Shown piece after piece: positions 39,621 to 50,865 of a stretch of DNA of 64,000 nucleotides. Source of the DNA: Daphnia pulex (Eukaryota; Arthropoda; Branchiopoda; Diplostraca; Daphniidae); contig NC_060018.1 in the NCBI RefSeq assembly GCF_021134715.1, positions 1,178,001 through 1,242,000 of the forward strand. The letters are read 5' to 3'. The notes beneath the pieces are model-generated. The model was given only the letters and a program-made list of their open reading frames with translations, ran no database searches and was not told the origin of the DNA. The position numbers were made by a program, and so were the translations under genes. The number at the start of each line of letters is the position of its first letter. The stretch's first letter is position 1.

Positions 39621-40538
39621 TAGTGTAATCCAGAAGTTGCTGTGCTGTTGTAGCGGAGCTGTGGCATCTGGGTTCCTGACTTTAACATTTTTGTGTTTGT
39701 GTTTTCATCCATGCCATATGAAATTGCTCTGCCATTGATATTTTGTGTTGCTGCGTTAAAAGTTTGATCTGTTGTCTTTTGAGTTTCATTCAATCATGCA
39801 GTATACGACTGAGGCAACCTGATCAATGTCAGGTTTGAAACAGTTGAGAACTGCTAGATAAAACAAGCTTTCTGCACCAAACAAATAATAACTTGCATAT
39901 AACTTGCATCATGTTATTATCGCGGTAGAGAAAGCGACAGGCCCCCCCCCCTGGGGGCCACAGGAAAAATGTATATGATGTATGTAAAATGTTATAAAAA
40001 TAAATTTTGTATGCAATAAAATATTCGTATCAATCTTTTTCGCGATAAAATTTTTTAAAATTTCGTGTAAGGGGAATTTTTTTAAATTTTTTTTCAAAAA
40101 CAAAAGTCTGGACTTAGCAGAAATAATTGGGTGGTGGATTTGCATTTTTAATAAAATAGTTCGTTGGACTTAGAATTTTAATGATAGAAAAGAATTTATA
40201 AAAAGGAGTTTAAATATTATTGAAATGTAAAAATATAAGAGTTTGAATTTTTATCAGTGTATTTGGCAAGATCAATTATTTGTAAGTTAACATAGCACTC
40301 AGAAATATTCTCACATCATGCAATTATCAGCAGGAGAAGGTATTTAACGAGATAATAGAAACATGTGATCTATCATTAAATCTTGTATTTCAGCAATCTT
40401 TCACAAATACAGAGAAATACTTCAGAACTTAGGTGTTTAGGTCGGAGCAGGTAATATAGTAATGAAAATTGCAATACATATGAACCTAATTTTGGTAGTT
40501 TGGAGCAGGGCAATACTTAAATTCGTCGATGTAGTAAA

Positions 40539-41330
40539 CTAGGCAGCGTACGTAGTTGTGTAATAGGCGGCTTCTTCGGTGTAGTACTTGGGGGCTGCAG
40601 TGTTGAAGCTAGGTGTAGCGTAGGTCGTGGTGTAGTAGACTGGAGCATCAGTGTAGTATTTCTGTTCAACGTAGCACGAAAGAGCGGCTTTTGTGTAGCA
40701 AGTCGGGACTGCGTAATACTTGGCCGCCTCAGTTGTGGTTGTGTAGATCGGGGCAGAGAAGTACTTTGCCGCTTCGGTGTAGTACTCAACCGTCTTGGTG
40801 GAGACATCAGCGGGAGCCTCGGTGTAGCAGCTGGGAACAGAGTAGCATTTAGGAAAATCGGTGCAATAAGTAGCTGAGAACAGAGTAATACTTAGAAGCC
40901 TCGGTGTAGTAGGATGTGGCAGCATGCGTAGTCATGTAGTACTCCGTCACCTAGATGGAGTAGTAACTCAGGGAGAGTAATACTTCAGGGCATCAGTGTA
41001 GTGGCTCGGGGCAGCGTAAGTTGTGGTATAAAACTCCGGTGCTTTGGTGGTGTAGTACTTGAAGACATCGGCGCAGGAACTGTTGTTGCTTTAGTTGTGT
41101 AGGAAAGGCGGCGACGTTGCGGTTTGATTTCCGCCATACCAAGGAGACATCGCTACACCTGCAGTCAACCCAGTCATCAACTATGCAACACCCAACAGGA
41201 GCACGACGCCATAGTTGACTAAACAAAAATAAATTGAAACATTAATATTAAATATTAACAGGCATATTAACAAATAGAAAAAAATCTAATTGATACAAAA
41301 CTCAATGTAAAAATAAGAATATTTACCCAT
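40539..41330 (-). pseudogene. Tyrosine-rich pseudogene B', mirror copy
   Basis: Reverse complement of pseudogene B, including the in-frame stop in the signal peptide and the same frameshifts. It is convergent with its left-arm twin. Confidence 0.7.
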
Positions 41331-41420
41331 GATTGCGAATCGGTTACACGATGAGGAAAGCAGTTGGTGACAGATAGGGCACTGCAGTTCGGGCACTTCT
41401 TTTTTTTTTGAAGACTCTTT

Positions 41421-42370
41421 TTACGCACAGTAATACTTCGGGACGTAGGTGTAGTAGCTCGGGGAAGCGCAGGTTGTAGTGTAGTACTTGAGCGCTTCAG
41501 TGTTGTAGTAATGCGGGGCCTCGGTGTAGTAGGCAGGGGTAGCTTACACAGACGTGTAGAATTCCGGTGCCTTAGTGATTTAGTACTTGGGAGCCTCGGT
41601 GTAGTAAACTAGGCAGCATACGTTGTTATAGGCGGCTTCTTCGGTGTAGTACTTGGGGGCTGCGGTGTAGCCTAGGTCGTGGTGTAGTGAACTGGAGCAT
41701 CAGTGTAGTATTCCTGTTCAACGTAGTACGAAAGAGCAGCTTCTGTGCAGTAAGTCGGGACAGCGTAACACTTGGCCGCCTCATTTATCGTTGTGTAGAT
41801 CGGGACAGAGTAGTACTTTGCCGCTTCGGTGTAGAAATCAGCGGGAGCCTTGGTGTAGCAGCTGGGAACAGAGTAGTATTTAGGAAAATCGGTGCAATAA
41901 GTAGATGAGAAGATTGTAATACTTAGGAGCCTCGGTGTATGAGCCTCGGAGGATGGGGCAGCATGCGTAGTCATCATCCGTCGCCTTGGTGGAGTAGTAA
42001 CTCGGGGCAGAGTAATACTTCAGGGCGTCAGTGTAGTGGCTCGGGGCAGCGTAAATTGTGCTATTCAAGTCCGGTGCTTTAGTGGTGTAGTACTTGAAGA
42101 CCTCGGTGCAGTAACTGGTCGTTGCGTAAGTTGCTTTTGGGTAGTAAGGCGGCGGCGTTGCGGTTTAGTATCCGACATACCAAGAAGACATCGGTAAACC
42201 AGTGGTCGACCCAGCCATCAATGATTCAACACACAACAGCAGCACTACGCCATAGTTTGCTAGACAATTATAAATTTTAACATAAATATTACATAATAAC
42301 AGGCATACATAAACAAATAAAAAGAAGGATTGAAACCAAACTCTATGTAAAAGACAGAATATTTACCCAT
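41421..42370 (-). pseudogene. Tyrosine-rich pseudogene A', mirror copy
   Basis: Reverse complement of pseudogene A. It keeps the same nonsense codon after the signal peptide and differs at 41805 (Ala to Val in the repeat). The ATG is at 42370, behind the mirrored TATA and initiator. Confidence 0.7.
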
Positions 42371-42427
42371 GGATGCGAAATGACAGACAGAGCGCTGCAG
42401 TTGTTGCCGTGTCGGAGATGCTCCCTC

Positions 42428-42464
42428 GACTGATTTACCTTCGCCTTTTCTCTCTCCTTTTATA
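42428..42464 (-). promoter_or_regulatory. TATA box and initiator of pseudogene A'
   Basis: Mirror of 34857-34893: the TATA begins at 42464 on the minus strand and the initiator A is at 42431. Confidence 0.6.
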
Positions 42465-43044
42465 CGATTTTTTGATCACCCTCACCTTTTAAGCCTTGCG
42501 GCTATTGTAGCTACTTGAAAATGATGAAACACGTCCCGTTCTCACCCAACCTCTACACCACTGCATGGCACGTTTTATGTAATGATCTCCGTGACCTTCG
42601 AATGTGAAGGACAGGCAGACTGCCCTTTCCTTTTGCAGGTTGAAGTTTCTGGGGATGGGTCTACAACAACCAATATCAAAATGAATACCAAATGGTTATG
42701 TAACACATCCCGTTCTCACCCAACCTCTTTTTGACAAGTTTTACGTGCCTTTCCTTTTGCAGGTTGTCGTTGCTGGGGATGGGTCTACAACAACCAATAT
42801 CAAAATGAATACCAAATGATTATGAAACACATCCCATTCTCACCCAACCTCTACACCACTGCATGACAAGTTTTACGTTCCTTTCCTTCTGCAGGTTTAC
42901 GTTGCTGGGGATTGGAATGGGTCTACAACAACCAATATAAAAATTAATACCAAATGATTATGGCTTAAAACTCACTTTATACCAATTCAAATTAACAATG
43001 GTTCCTAAACTTTTCAGAGAAAGGTTTTCTACCTAATTAGACTT

Positions 43045-43137
43045 TTAGGAAATCCAAAGTAGCATTACCAATTACATTTGGCTGAAAATGTAGATCCGAC
43101 ACCTCAATTCCGCAATGAATTGAATTTGGAATACAAT
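43045..43137 (-). repeat. 93-bp inverted match to 31143-31235
   Basis: Joined directly to the right arm. The junction TTTCCTAA/AAGTCT shares two or three A with both parental sequences, as expected for microhomology-mediated joining. Confidence 0.85.
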
Positions 43138-43437
43138 CATGGCCTACTAAACCCTAGGCCGGTGATCCTTTCGTTGAATCCTGAAAGGAGGAAAGAGCTC
43201 TAGCATTGCCAAGAGGCAGGACTCCCTGAAATCCGTGTTCCTCTTTGACACGTAGATGGCATTGCATGCCAGGTTTTCCTGCTAGATGGCGTTGTAATTC
43301 TTTTGCAGACGACTTTTGAACGTAAGAAAAATTGAATCGACTCACTCTCTTATGTAAACAATAATAACTAGCCTTATTGAAATTTAATACATTCAAAGTA
43401 TACAACACTCCTAGGAGACGGTTTAACGAGTCAAACC

Positions 43438-45425
43438 ATGTCTTCTAAAGAAAACACAGTTTCAGTGGGGCTGTTGACAGGTAACCAGAGTTGGAACTAT
43501 TTTTACCTTCTGTCTTTTTAATTTAAAATTTTGTAATTTAACTTTCTTGTAAATTTACCTTCAATTATTTATGGGCAGTCAGTGATCGTTGCTTCCAAGG
43601 ACTGACTACGGACACCAGCGGAGCCTGCGTGCGCAACTTGATTAATGAGGGTTCTCATCTAAAAGCCACCGTCATAGTTGAAGATTGCGTCCCTGATGAA
43701 ATGGATGCCATACACACCATACTTACCAAATGGTGTGATGAGTTAAATGTCAATTTGATCTTCACTCTAGGAGGAACAGGTTTTTCACCAAGAGATGTAA
43801 CACCAGAAGCAACTAAGACTATCATTGAAAGAGATGCTCCTGGACTCAGCTTGGCTATGATTAAGGCATCACTTGATATTACTCCTTTTGCTATGCTTTC
43901 CAGGCCTGTTTGTGGCATTAGAAAACAGAGTCTTATTATCAATTTACCTGGAAGTCCTAAGGCTGTAAAGGAATGTTTTCATATAGTATCCCCATCTTTG
44001 CAACATGCAGTAGATTTAATAACTGGAAGAAAAGAAGTTGCCGAAACTCATAAGAAGATGCAGTCTAGTGAAGCAGCTCCTATTAAAGAACATCATCATT
44101 CCTGCAGCCATCATCAATCAAGAAATCTTGAAGCAGTTGCATTCCGTCCAAGACATTCAAATTTTCCAATGATCAGTGTTAAAGAAGCACAAAACATCGT
44201 TTTTAATCATTGCAACATAATAGGATATGAAACAATTGATTACATGGAAAGCGTGGGACGTGTTTTGGCTGCGGATGTCTTCTCTACTGATCCTCTTCCT
44301 CCTTTTCCAGCTTCGATGAAAGATGGTTATGCTGTCATAGCTGCTGATGGCCAAGGTACAAGACAAGTAATTGGTGCGTCAATAGCCGGTTCACAGCCGG
44401 CAGAAGTAAATGTTGAAAGCGGTTTCTGTGCCAGGATCAGCACAGGTGCCCCTTTACCACCAGGAGCAGATTCTGTTGTTATGGTCGAGGATACAAAACT
44501 GATTTTGGCTTCTGAAGATGGCAGTGAAGAATTTCAAATCGAAATAATGGCTTCAGTCAAGCATGGTCAAGAGATTCGTCCAATTGGTTGCGATATCAAA
44601 GAAGGAGAAATCGTACTAGAGCAAGGAACTATTCTAACTCCTACAGATGTAGGAATTCTTGCCACAGTTGGACAAACGAAAATCAAAGTCTACGCTTTAC
44701 CAATCTTGGCCGTACTGTCCACTGGCAATGAATTACAAGAGAGTCAAGCCGACTTGCAACGTGGACGCATCCGGGATAGTAACCGACCAGCATTATTGAG
44801 TTTTCTAAAGCAACAAGGATTTCCTGTCGTCGACGCTGGGATAGCCGAAGACCATCCAGAGGCACTCTATCAACGCATTAACGCGGCCTTTGAAAAGGCA
44901 GATGTCCTAGTCTCTACAGGAGGAGTTTCTATGGGGGAGATGGATTTACTTCGCCATGTTTTAGTCAACAAATTCGGAGCCGTTGTCCATTTTGGTCGTG
45001 TAGATATGAAACCTGGGAAACCAACCACTTTTGCTTCTTGTGAGCACAATGGAAAGAAAAAATTTGTCTTTGCCTTACCAGGTAATCCTGTTTCGGCCAT
45101 AGTGACATGTCATCTCTACGTCATTCCAGCTTGTAGAAAATTGTCTGGTCGCAAACGATATCTTCCCACCACGATAAAGGCAGAATTGTCGAGTTCCACT
45201 GGCTATATTCCTCTCGATTTTCGACCAGAATACCATCGCGTGAATGTTCAGTGGCATCACGAGAAATCTATTCCGTATGCCATGTCCACTGGAAATCAAC
45301 AAAGCAGTCGTCTTCTAAGTATGAATCGGGCTAACGGACTAGCAATTTTGCCTTCCAAAACAACAGAAATGTCAAGTATTTCTAATGGAACAATTGTGGA
45401 TGTAATTGTGATCGATCAATTATAA
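43438..45425 (+). CDS. Gephyrin/cinnamon: molybdenum cofactor synthesis (MogA-MoeA fusion)
   Basis: Adenylates molybdopterin (G domain) and inserts molybdate (E domain) in the last steps of molybdenum cofactor synthesis; in vertebrates also a synaptic scaffold. Two coding exons, 43438-43480 and 43579-45425 (1890 nt, 629 aa; Drosophila cinnamon about 600, human gephyrin 736). The N-terminal MogA-like domain has VSDRCFQG, LGGTGFSPRDVTPEAT and LPGSPKAV. A short His-rich linker (HHHSCSHHQ) follows. The MoeA-like domain has PLPPFPASMKDGYA, STGAPLPPGADSVVMVED, STGNEL, STGGVSMGEMD, GRVDMKPGKPTTF and LPGNPVSA. The short linker suggests the metabolic arthropod form, without the long vertebrate scaffold region. 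Almost the whole protein lies in one exon. AATAAA is near 45447. Confidence 0.96.
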
Positions 45426-45484
45426 GTTACATTATGTTGGAAGCAATAAACAAAATCCAGCACCTATCGTTTTTGGGCTTCCTT

Positions 45485-46858
45485 TTACTCGGTTTGAGTT
45501 ATGTATTTTGAACTGTAATACTTAACGCCATTGATGTTTGAAGATCTTGCGTACTTTGTCAGCAATGCTGCAACATTCAGATTATTATCAGTCAGTGGCC
45601 TGGAAAAGGTAGAAAAAAAATACATAAATAAATAATGAAAATTTTACTTTTTTGCATTTTGAAAAAATTAAATTAGGTATAAACATACTGGACATAAGGT
45701 GTAATAGCTTGTAAGGTCCATTTCGTCCTGTTACGAAACAAAATGTCCAATCGTTCGTTGATATCCTCTGGTAATTCGAACTCGGGTAAATATTTAACTA
45801 ACGAAGGAGTTGAATCGTAGTCAACAAGGGCGACGCCGTTTAAATCTTCTTCGTTTGCCGTCACTCCCACTGGCATTGACTGTTGCCAGGCGGTGAAAAA
45901 GTCTTTGCTATCAAATGCTCTTAATTCCGGCAAGAGATACAGAGCAAATAATTGAGAGACAGCTGCAGATTTCCACTTGAGACTATCATCATCCACTTCC
46001 ATGAAGAGCGACATGCATTTAGAATTGACGTCGGCAATATCGTACAACCCCATCCAATCTTCAACATTAAGGGGTGTTACTTCTTCTAGGCTAAGTTGTT
46101 TCTCCCTTAGTATGGAATCTAGGTATGAAACCCAACCAAATAAAAAGCCAACATCTAGCAATCGCCACTTCCCTCTTATTTTAGCTGCAGGAATTTCTTC
46201 AAGACGATTGATGATTTCCTCTTCACTTGCTTGGATAATATTTTTTAGTTCTGTAAAAGATAACCCAACAGCATCTTTACTTAATTCAGAATTTTTCCCT
46301 TTATAAGGATATTTGGCTAAAGCATTTCTGAGTGATTGAAGCTTTGGTTTGGTAAGCCTCATCTCATAGTAAGTGTGATAGACACCAAAAACCTAAACAT
46401 ATGGTAAAAGAAAAAGGTATAAGTTAATGTATCAAAATTGCAAAGAGGATATTTACTTCTTGTTTTTTCAGAGTCCTTGATTCAGTTGCTTCAATAAGCT
46501 TTCCATGGTTCAGTGATGGCATAAGAAGCAAACTATTTGATGTCTCGGCTTCTTTAAATTCAAATGTTTTGGAATTGCTACATACTACAACGTGAGCATC
46601 TTCACCACCTTTTATAAACAGACTTTCACAATGATAAGTAACATTAAGAAATAGATTTAGAAATGTTTCAAGTGTATGTTACCATTCACCACTCTTGATA
46701 TACTCCAGTGTGTCTTTATTCACTTCTAATAACTTCACTTGCTTTGAGTCTAAAATCTGGGGAATGAATTGCAAAACATGACTTTCTTTTTTTATATCGG
46801 ACTCTGTTAATTTTGCCAAGTTTAAAATTGTATTGACTTGTTGAAGAGTTCTTTCCAT
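45485..46858 (-). CDS. DSCC1: Sister chromatid cohesion protein DCC1
   Basis: Subunit of the Ctf18-RFC clamp loader that links replication to cohesion. Four coding exons: 46858-46683, 46622-46457, 46392-45689 and 45599-45485 (1161 nt, 386 aa; human 393 aa). Matches to the family include the N-terminal NTILNLAKLTES and EVNKDTLEYIKSGE, SNSLLLMPS, VFGVYHTYYEMRLTKPKL, IIQASEEEI, the C-terminal winged-helix region WQQSMPVG and LNGVALVDYDS, and ALLTKYARSS near the end. Its stop lies 59 bp from the gephyrin stop, so the two 3'UTRs must overlap on opposite strands. Confidence 0.94.
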
Positions 46859-47330
46859 TTTTCTGTGTTCTAGCAGACTAATTTCTTGATTTCCCGCTCA
46901 GAATGAGACATCTAGCGCTGATATATTAAGCCTTAGTTGAGATGGTAAAAAAAAAAAAAAACAATGTCCAAAATATTTTGCTTTTTTATATCGATAGCCA
47001 ATGCCAATTGCCAAGTTAAGTTATTCTCTTTTGCGTCAGAGACAAATCAAGTCTTTTTATCATTAAGCTACCGCCTGTCGTACCTTCAGTTGTGTTAAAA
47101 TACTGGTGCCTTTTTAAATCGTGATTAAATAGAAGGGGACGACGGACGATCTTTGGTCATTTAGGTTATTTGTATCACAGTCAATCTTATCATTTGTAAG
47201 TATGTACTATATAACATCGTAAGATGTTGTATGACAATGCATTATGAATATCATATTTATTCAAGGTCTGTCTCCTTAATCTATTTTTGTGAACTTTAAC
47301 CATCTATCCACTGTTATAGGCAGTCATTTC

Positions 47331-50093
47331 ATGGCTACTACTACAGTTGGAGTGGTTCGTGGACTTCCTCACAAAATATTGAATTCTAAACATGTTCTGA
47401 GTACTGCACCTAGGGTAAACTTACTAATACTACACCTAGTTATCTTATATCTGTATTCACTTGTAAATTAGAGATATACTTTTGTCAACAGGTTTCTTTC
47501 TACTCATCAAGTACCAGCTCAATGTCTGAAAAAACTTCACACTATGCAAAACTGCCATCTTTGCCTGTTCCAAAGCTTAACCAAACCTTGGAACAATACA
47601 TAAGGTGAAACCAATAAATCTGTTAGTTTATATAAAACTTGAATCATTTTATTTGTAGGACTGTGAAACCCTTATTGACAAAAGATGAGTTTGTCATTAC
47701 AGAGCAAGTGGCAAAGAACTTTGGTGCTCCTGGTGGTGTAGGGGAAAAGCTACAGCATATGCTGGAAGAAAAAGGGGCAAAGGAAAAAAATTGGGTACAA
47801 AAACTTGGATGATAACATTTCATCACCAAACTATAAAACATATTTTTAATTATTTTACACAGCTTAGTGAATGGTGGCTTGATTCAGCATATTTAAGCTA
47901 CAGGCTCCCAGTACTAGTTCATTCCAATCCTGCTTTAGTCTTCCCTAAACAGAGCTTTTCTTCTCAAAACGAACAATTAACTTATGCAGCCAAGCTCATT
48001 ATTGGAGCGCTTCGCTATAAAGCAATAATCGATGGGTAGGTTCATCTGTAGATCAGTTTTGTTCTGATCTGAAAAAAAAAACCCTTCCTTATCACAAATG
48101 TGTTTATTCTAGAGCAAAATTGGAACAAGACTATTTGGGGAAAAGCCCACTGGACATGTCGCAATATGTATAATAGTGTTTTTTGTATTAAAAATTTACT
48201 GCTTGTTTATAATTAACACATTGTTAGACCAAAGTATTCAGTGGATGTCGGATTCCCGGATTAACAGTAGACAGTATTCGTCACACATCAGGATCTAACC
48301 ACATCATCGTTGTTCACAACAACCACGTAAATAAGTTGTTGTTTATTTGATAAACATGAAATATAATTTCCAAATTTTCCTTAGTTTTTTAAAATGGTGG
48401 TATATGGGGGAGATGGACAAATGCTGGATGATAACGATATTCTCAACGGATTGATGCACATAGTTAAGAACTCTACTGGCCCTGCGGATGGTGTTGGATT
48501 TTTGACGACGGAATGCAGAAATGTTTGGGGCATAGTTAATCAAGAATTGAAAAAAGGTTTAAAAATTATTCACAATTTTGTTATATCCGTAACATAATAA
48601 CTAATTTACCCCCCTCCTCCTACATCAAAGACCCTTTGAACAGTGCGTCTTTACAAGCAATTGAAGATTCCATTTTCGTCATGTGCCTTGACAAGGCGAG
48701 CAAGGTCGAGAACGATGCTACAGCTAGCAGTCGCGTGGCTTTGCAACTACTTCACGGTTATGGGGCGGAAAATAATTCGGGAAATCGTTGGTTCGACAAA
48801 ACTTTGCAGGTAAATTATTCTATCGACAACTACATGACCTTTTAATGTGAAACATTTCTTGCATTTAATTTCTGAAGCTCATTGTGAGTGAAGATGGAGT
48901 AAATGGCCTCTGTTATGAGCATGCTCCTACTGAAGGACCCCCAATTGCTAACCTTGCTGATTTCATAGTAAATTACGCGTAAGTATTGTGAATGAAAAAA
49001 TTTAATTGTTTCCTTATAAATTTGTCGTCGAATTTACGCAGAAAGGGGAAAACAGTGGACAATAATAAAGGGCGTTCAACTCCTAAATCTGAACTACTAA
49101 CCTTTAACTTGTCTGCTTCCGTTGATGAGGCTGTACGATTGGCTAAGCGGAACGTGGACATATTGGTTCAAGATGTTCAAATGAATTCCTTCACCTTTGA
49201 TAAATTTGGAAAAGAAGATATTAAAGCACTCAAATTCAGCCCGGATAGTTTTATACAAATAGCAATTCAAATGGCATTTATCAGGTATGAATAGCGTTTG
49301 TTTTTTTGTGTTAAAAATTTAAAATTAATTAGTTGGGTGTAGGCTACATGGACATCCTGCTGCTCACTATGAATCTGCTTCGACTCGAAGATTCCATGGA
49401 GGACGAACAGAGACTATTCGAAGCTGTTTACCAGAGATCGTTGATTTTGCAAAAGTCCATTTGAAACCAAACCAAAGTCCCCAAGAAAAATATAAAGCTC
49501 TACAAACAGCCATTACTGCCCACAAAGCATATGTCGGAATGGTAATTACCGTGAATAGTTTAAATCAAAACATTACTACTAATGATTCTCTACTCCCATA
49601 ATAACAGGCTATAAATGGCCAGGGTATTGACCGACATCTTTTAGGTTTGAAAAAGCTTGCTATAGAAAATGGAATTGATATCCCTACATTGTATCTTGAT
49701 CCTGGTTATTCAACATCAAATAATTGGCGTTTGTCAACCAGTCAAGTACGTTTTCCCATTTTTATGAATTTTTGAACTAGTAGAAGTAAGTTAGAAAATT
49801 GTTTCTGTAGGTTGCAGCTGTCAATGATATGGTCATGTGTTATGGACCAGTTGCACCAGATGGATGTAAGCATCAGTAAAAGTACAGTAAACATATTATG
49901 TTATTAAACACTAAGCTTCGTGTTCTAATTAGATGGATGCTGCTACAACCCTCGTCGTGATGGAATAAATTTTGCTGTTTCTGCCTTCAATTCAAATCCC
50001 ACCACATGTGCCAACAAGTTTGGAGAAACACTCAAGGGTTGTCTGGAAGAAATCAGGAATATTGCTACAAGTTCTATGCAAAGTAGTTTATAA
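47331..50093 (+). CDS. CRAT: Carnitine O-acetyltransferase
   Basis: Moves acetyl groups between CoA and carnitine in mitochondria and peroxisomes. Fourteen coding exons: 47331-47414, 47492-47604, 47659-47794, 47863-48035, 48113-48167, 48228-48326, 48385-48556, 48631-48809, 48878-48978, 49042-49284, 49343-49541, 49608-49745, 49811-49865 and 49933-50093 (1908 nt, 635 aa; human 626 aa). An N-terminal basic leader (RGLPHKILNSKHVL) fits mitochondrial import. LPSLPVPKLNQTLEQYI opens the choline/carnitine acyltransferase domain. The catalytic His is in CYEHAPTEG (about residue 352), with the STS motif in RLSTSQ. YESASTRRFHGGRTETIRS supports acetyl/short-chain rather than palmitoyl specificity. The protein ends SSL, only a weak variant of a peroxisomal PTS1. 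An untranslated first exon is likely (donor near 47196), divergent from DSCC1. Confidence 0.96.
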
Positions 50094-50865
50094 ATTCTAT
50101 TCTATTTTAAGAGTATTGTTCCACATACAAGTCATGCTTTTAATTGGGTCTTATAGTTAATTGATGCTTTGTATAACACTTTCGGTTAATAATAAATAGG
50201 GTTGGATGCACATCAATGGTAAAATATTCTATCTTCTTAGATTATTAGTTGAGCAAAAATTGAGTTACCTTGTGGGTGTAGTTCCTAGTTCCACAGTCAT
50301 TGCAATAGTTGGACACTTATTAAGACATTTAAAAAGGTTTTTCTTTTACATCTCTTTCGTTTAATTTTGCATGTACTCGCTACTCGGATTCCGTAACTGT
50401 AGAGGGACACGTGGTAGCAAACCTTGAAAATTGCCGATTAAAAAAGTGGACGACAAGCCGTTCATGCGACCAATTGAATAAAATCAATCCTATCATAATT
50501 TAATGCCCAAGTTTAACCGAAGTCTTTGCATCAGCCAGTCACAACTGAACGAACTAACAACTAAGTCAAGAATAAGACCAAAACAAAACAAAACCGTCTG
50601 CAATCCGGGGTTGCATTTTACAACAAATCAATATTAGAAATAAATTAATGATTTTTAAATATAAAAAAGAAGGCAAAAATTTGTCTTCGTACAACTGTAT
50701 TTTTCATTTATCCGCGTATGGATCAGGAATACATTTAATCGCAAAGTAACATTCAAACATCTTGACAACTCAAATAGACTAGGCAACTCGCATAGTGATT
50801 TTAGAAAAGGTATTAAAAAAGTTTGATCAAGTTCAGTTTAATAAGTTTAGTAAGAAATTCAGAGA
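50094..50865. other. 3' flank of CRAT and Hsc70
   Basis: AT-rich. AATAAA-like signals for CRAT occur near 50190, and the Hsc70 3'UTR extends leftwards from 50865. No other gene is seen. Confidence 0.7.

Larger units (their letters stand above)
38739..43044 (-). repeat. Right arm of large inverted repeat
   Basis: Mirror of 34277-38580, so its genes point left. The arm ends at 43044 inside a TAATTAGACTT sequence. Immediately outside it, 43045-43137 matches 31143-31235 in inverse orientation rather than the sequence adjoining the left arm. Confidence 0.95.

Noticed and set aside
43154-43408. 84-codon minus-strand frame upstream of gephyrin
   Set aside because: No family resemblance; it lies in the gephyrin promoter/5'UTR and includes palindrome-flanking DNA.
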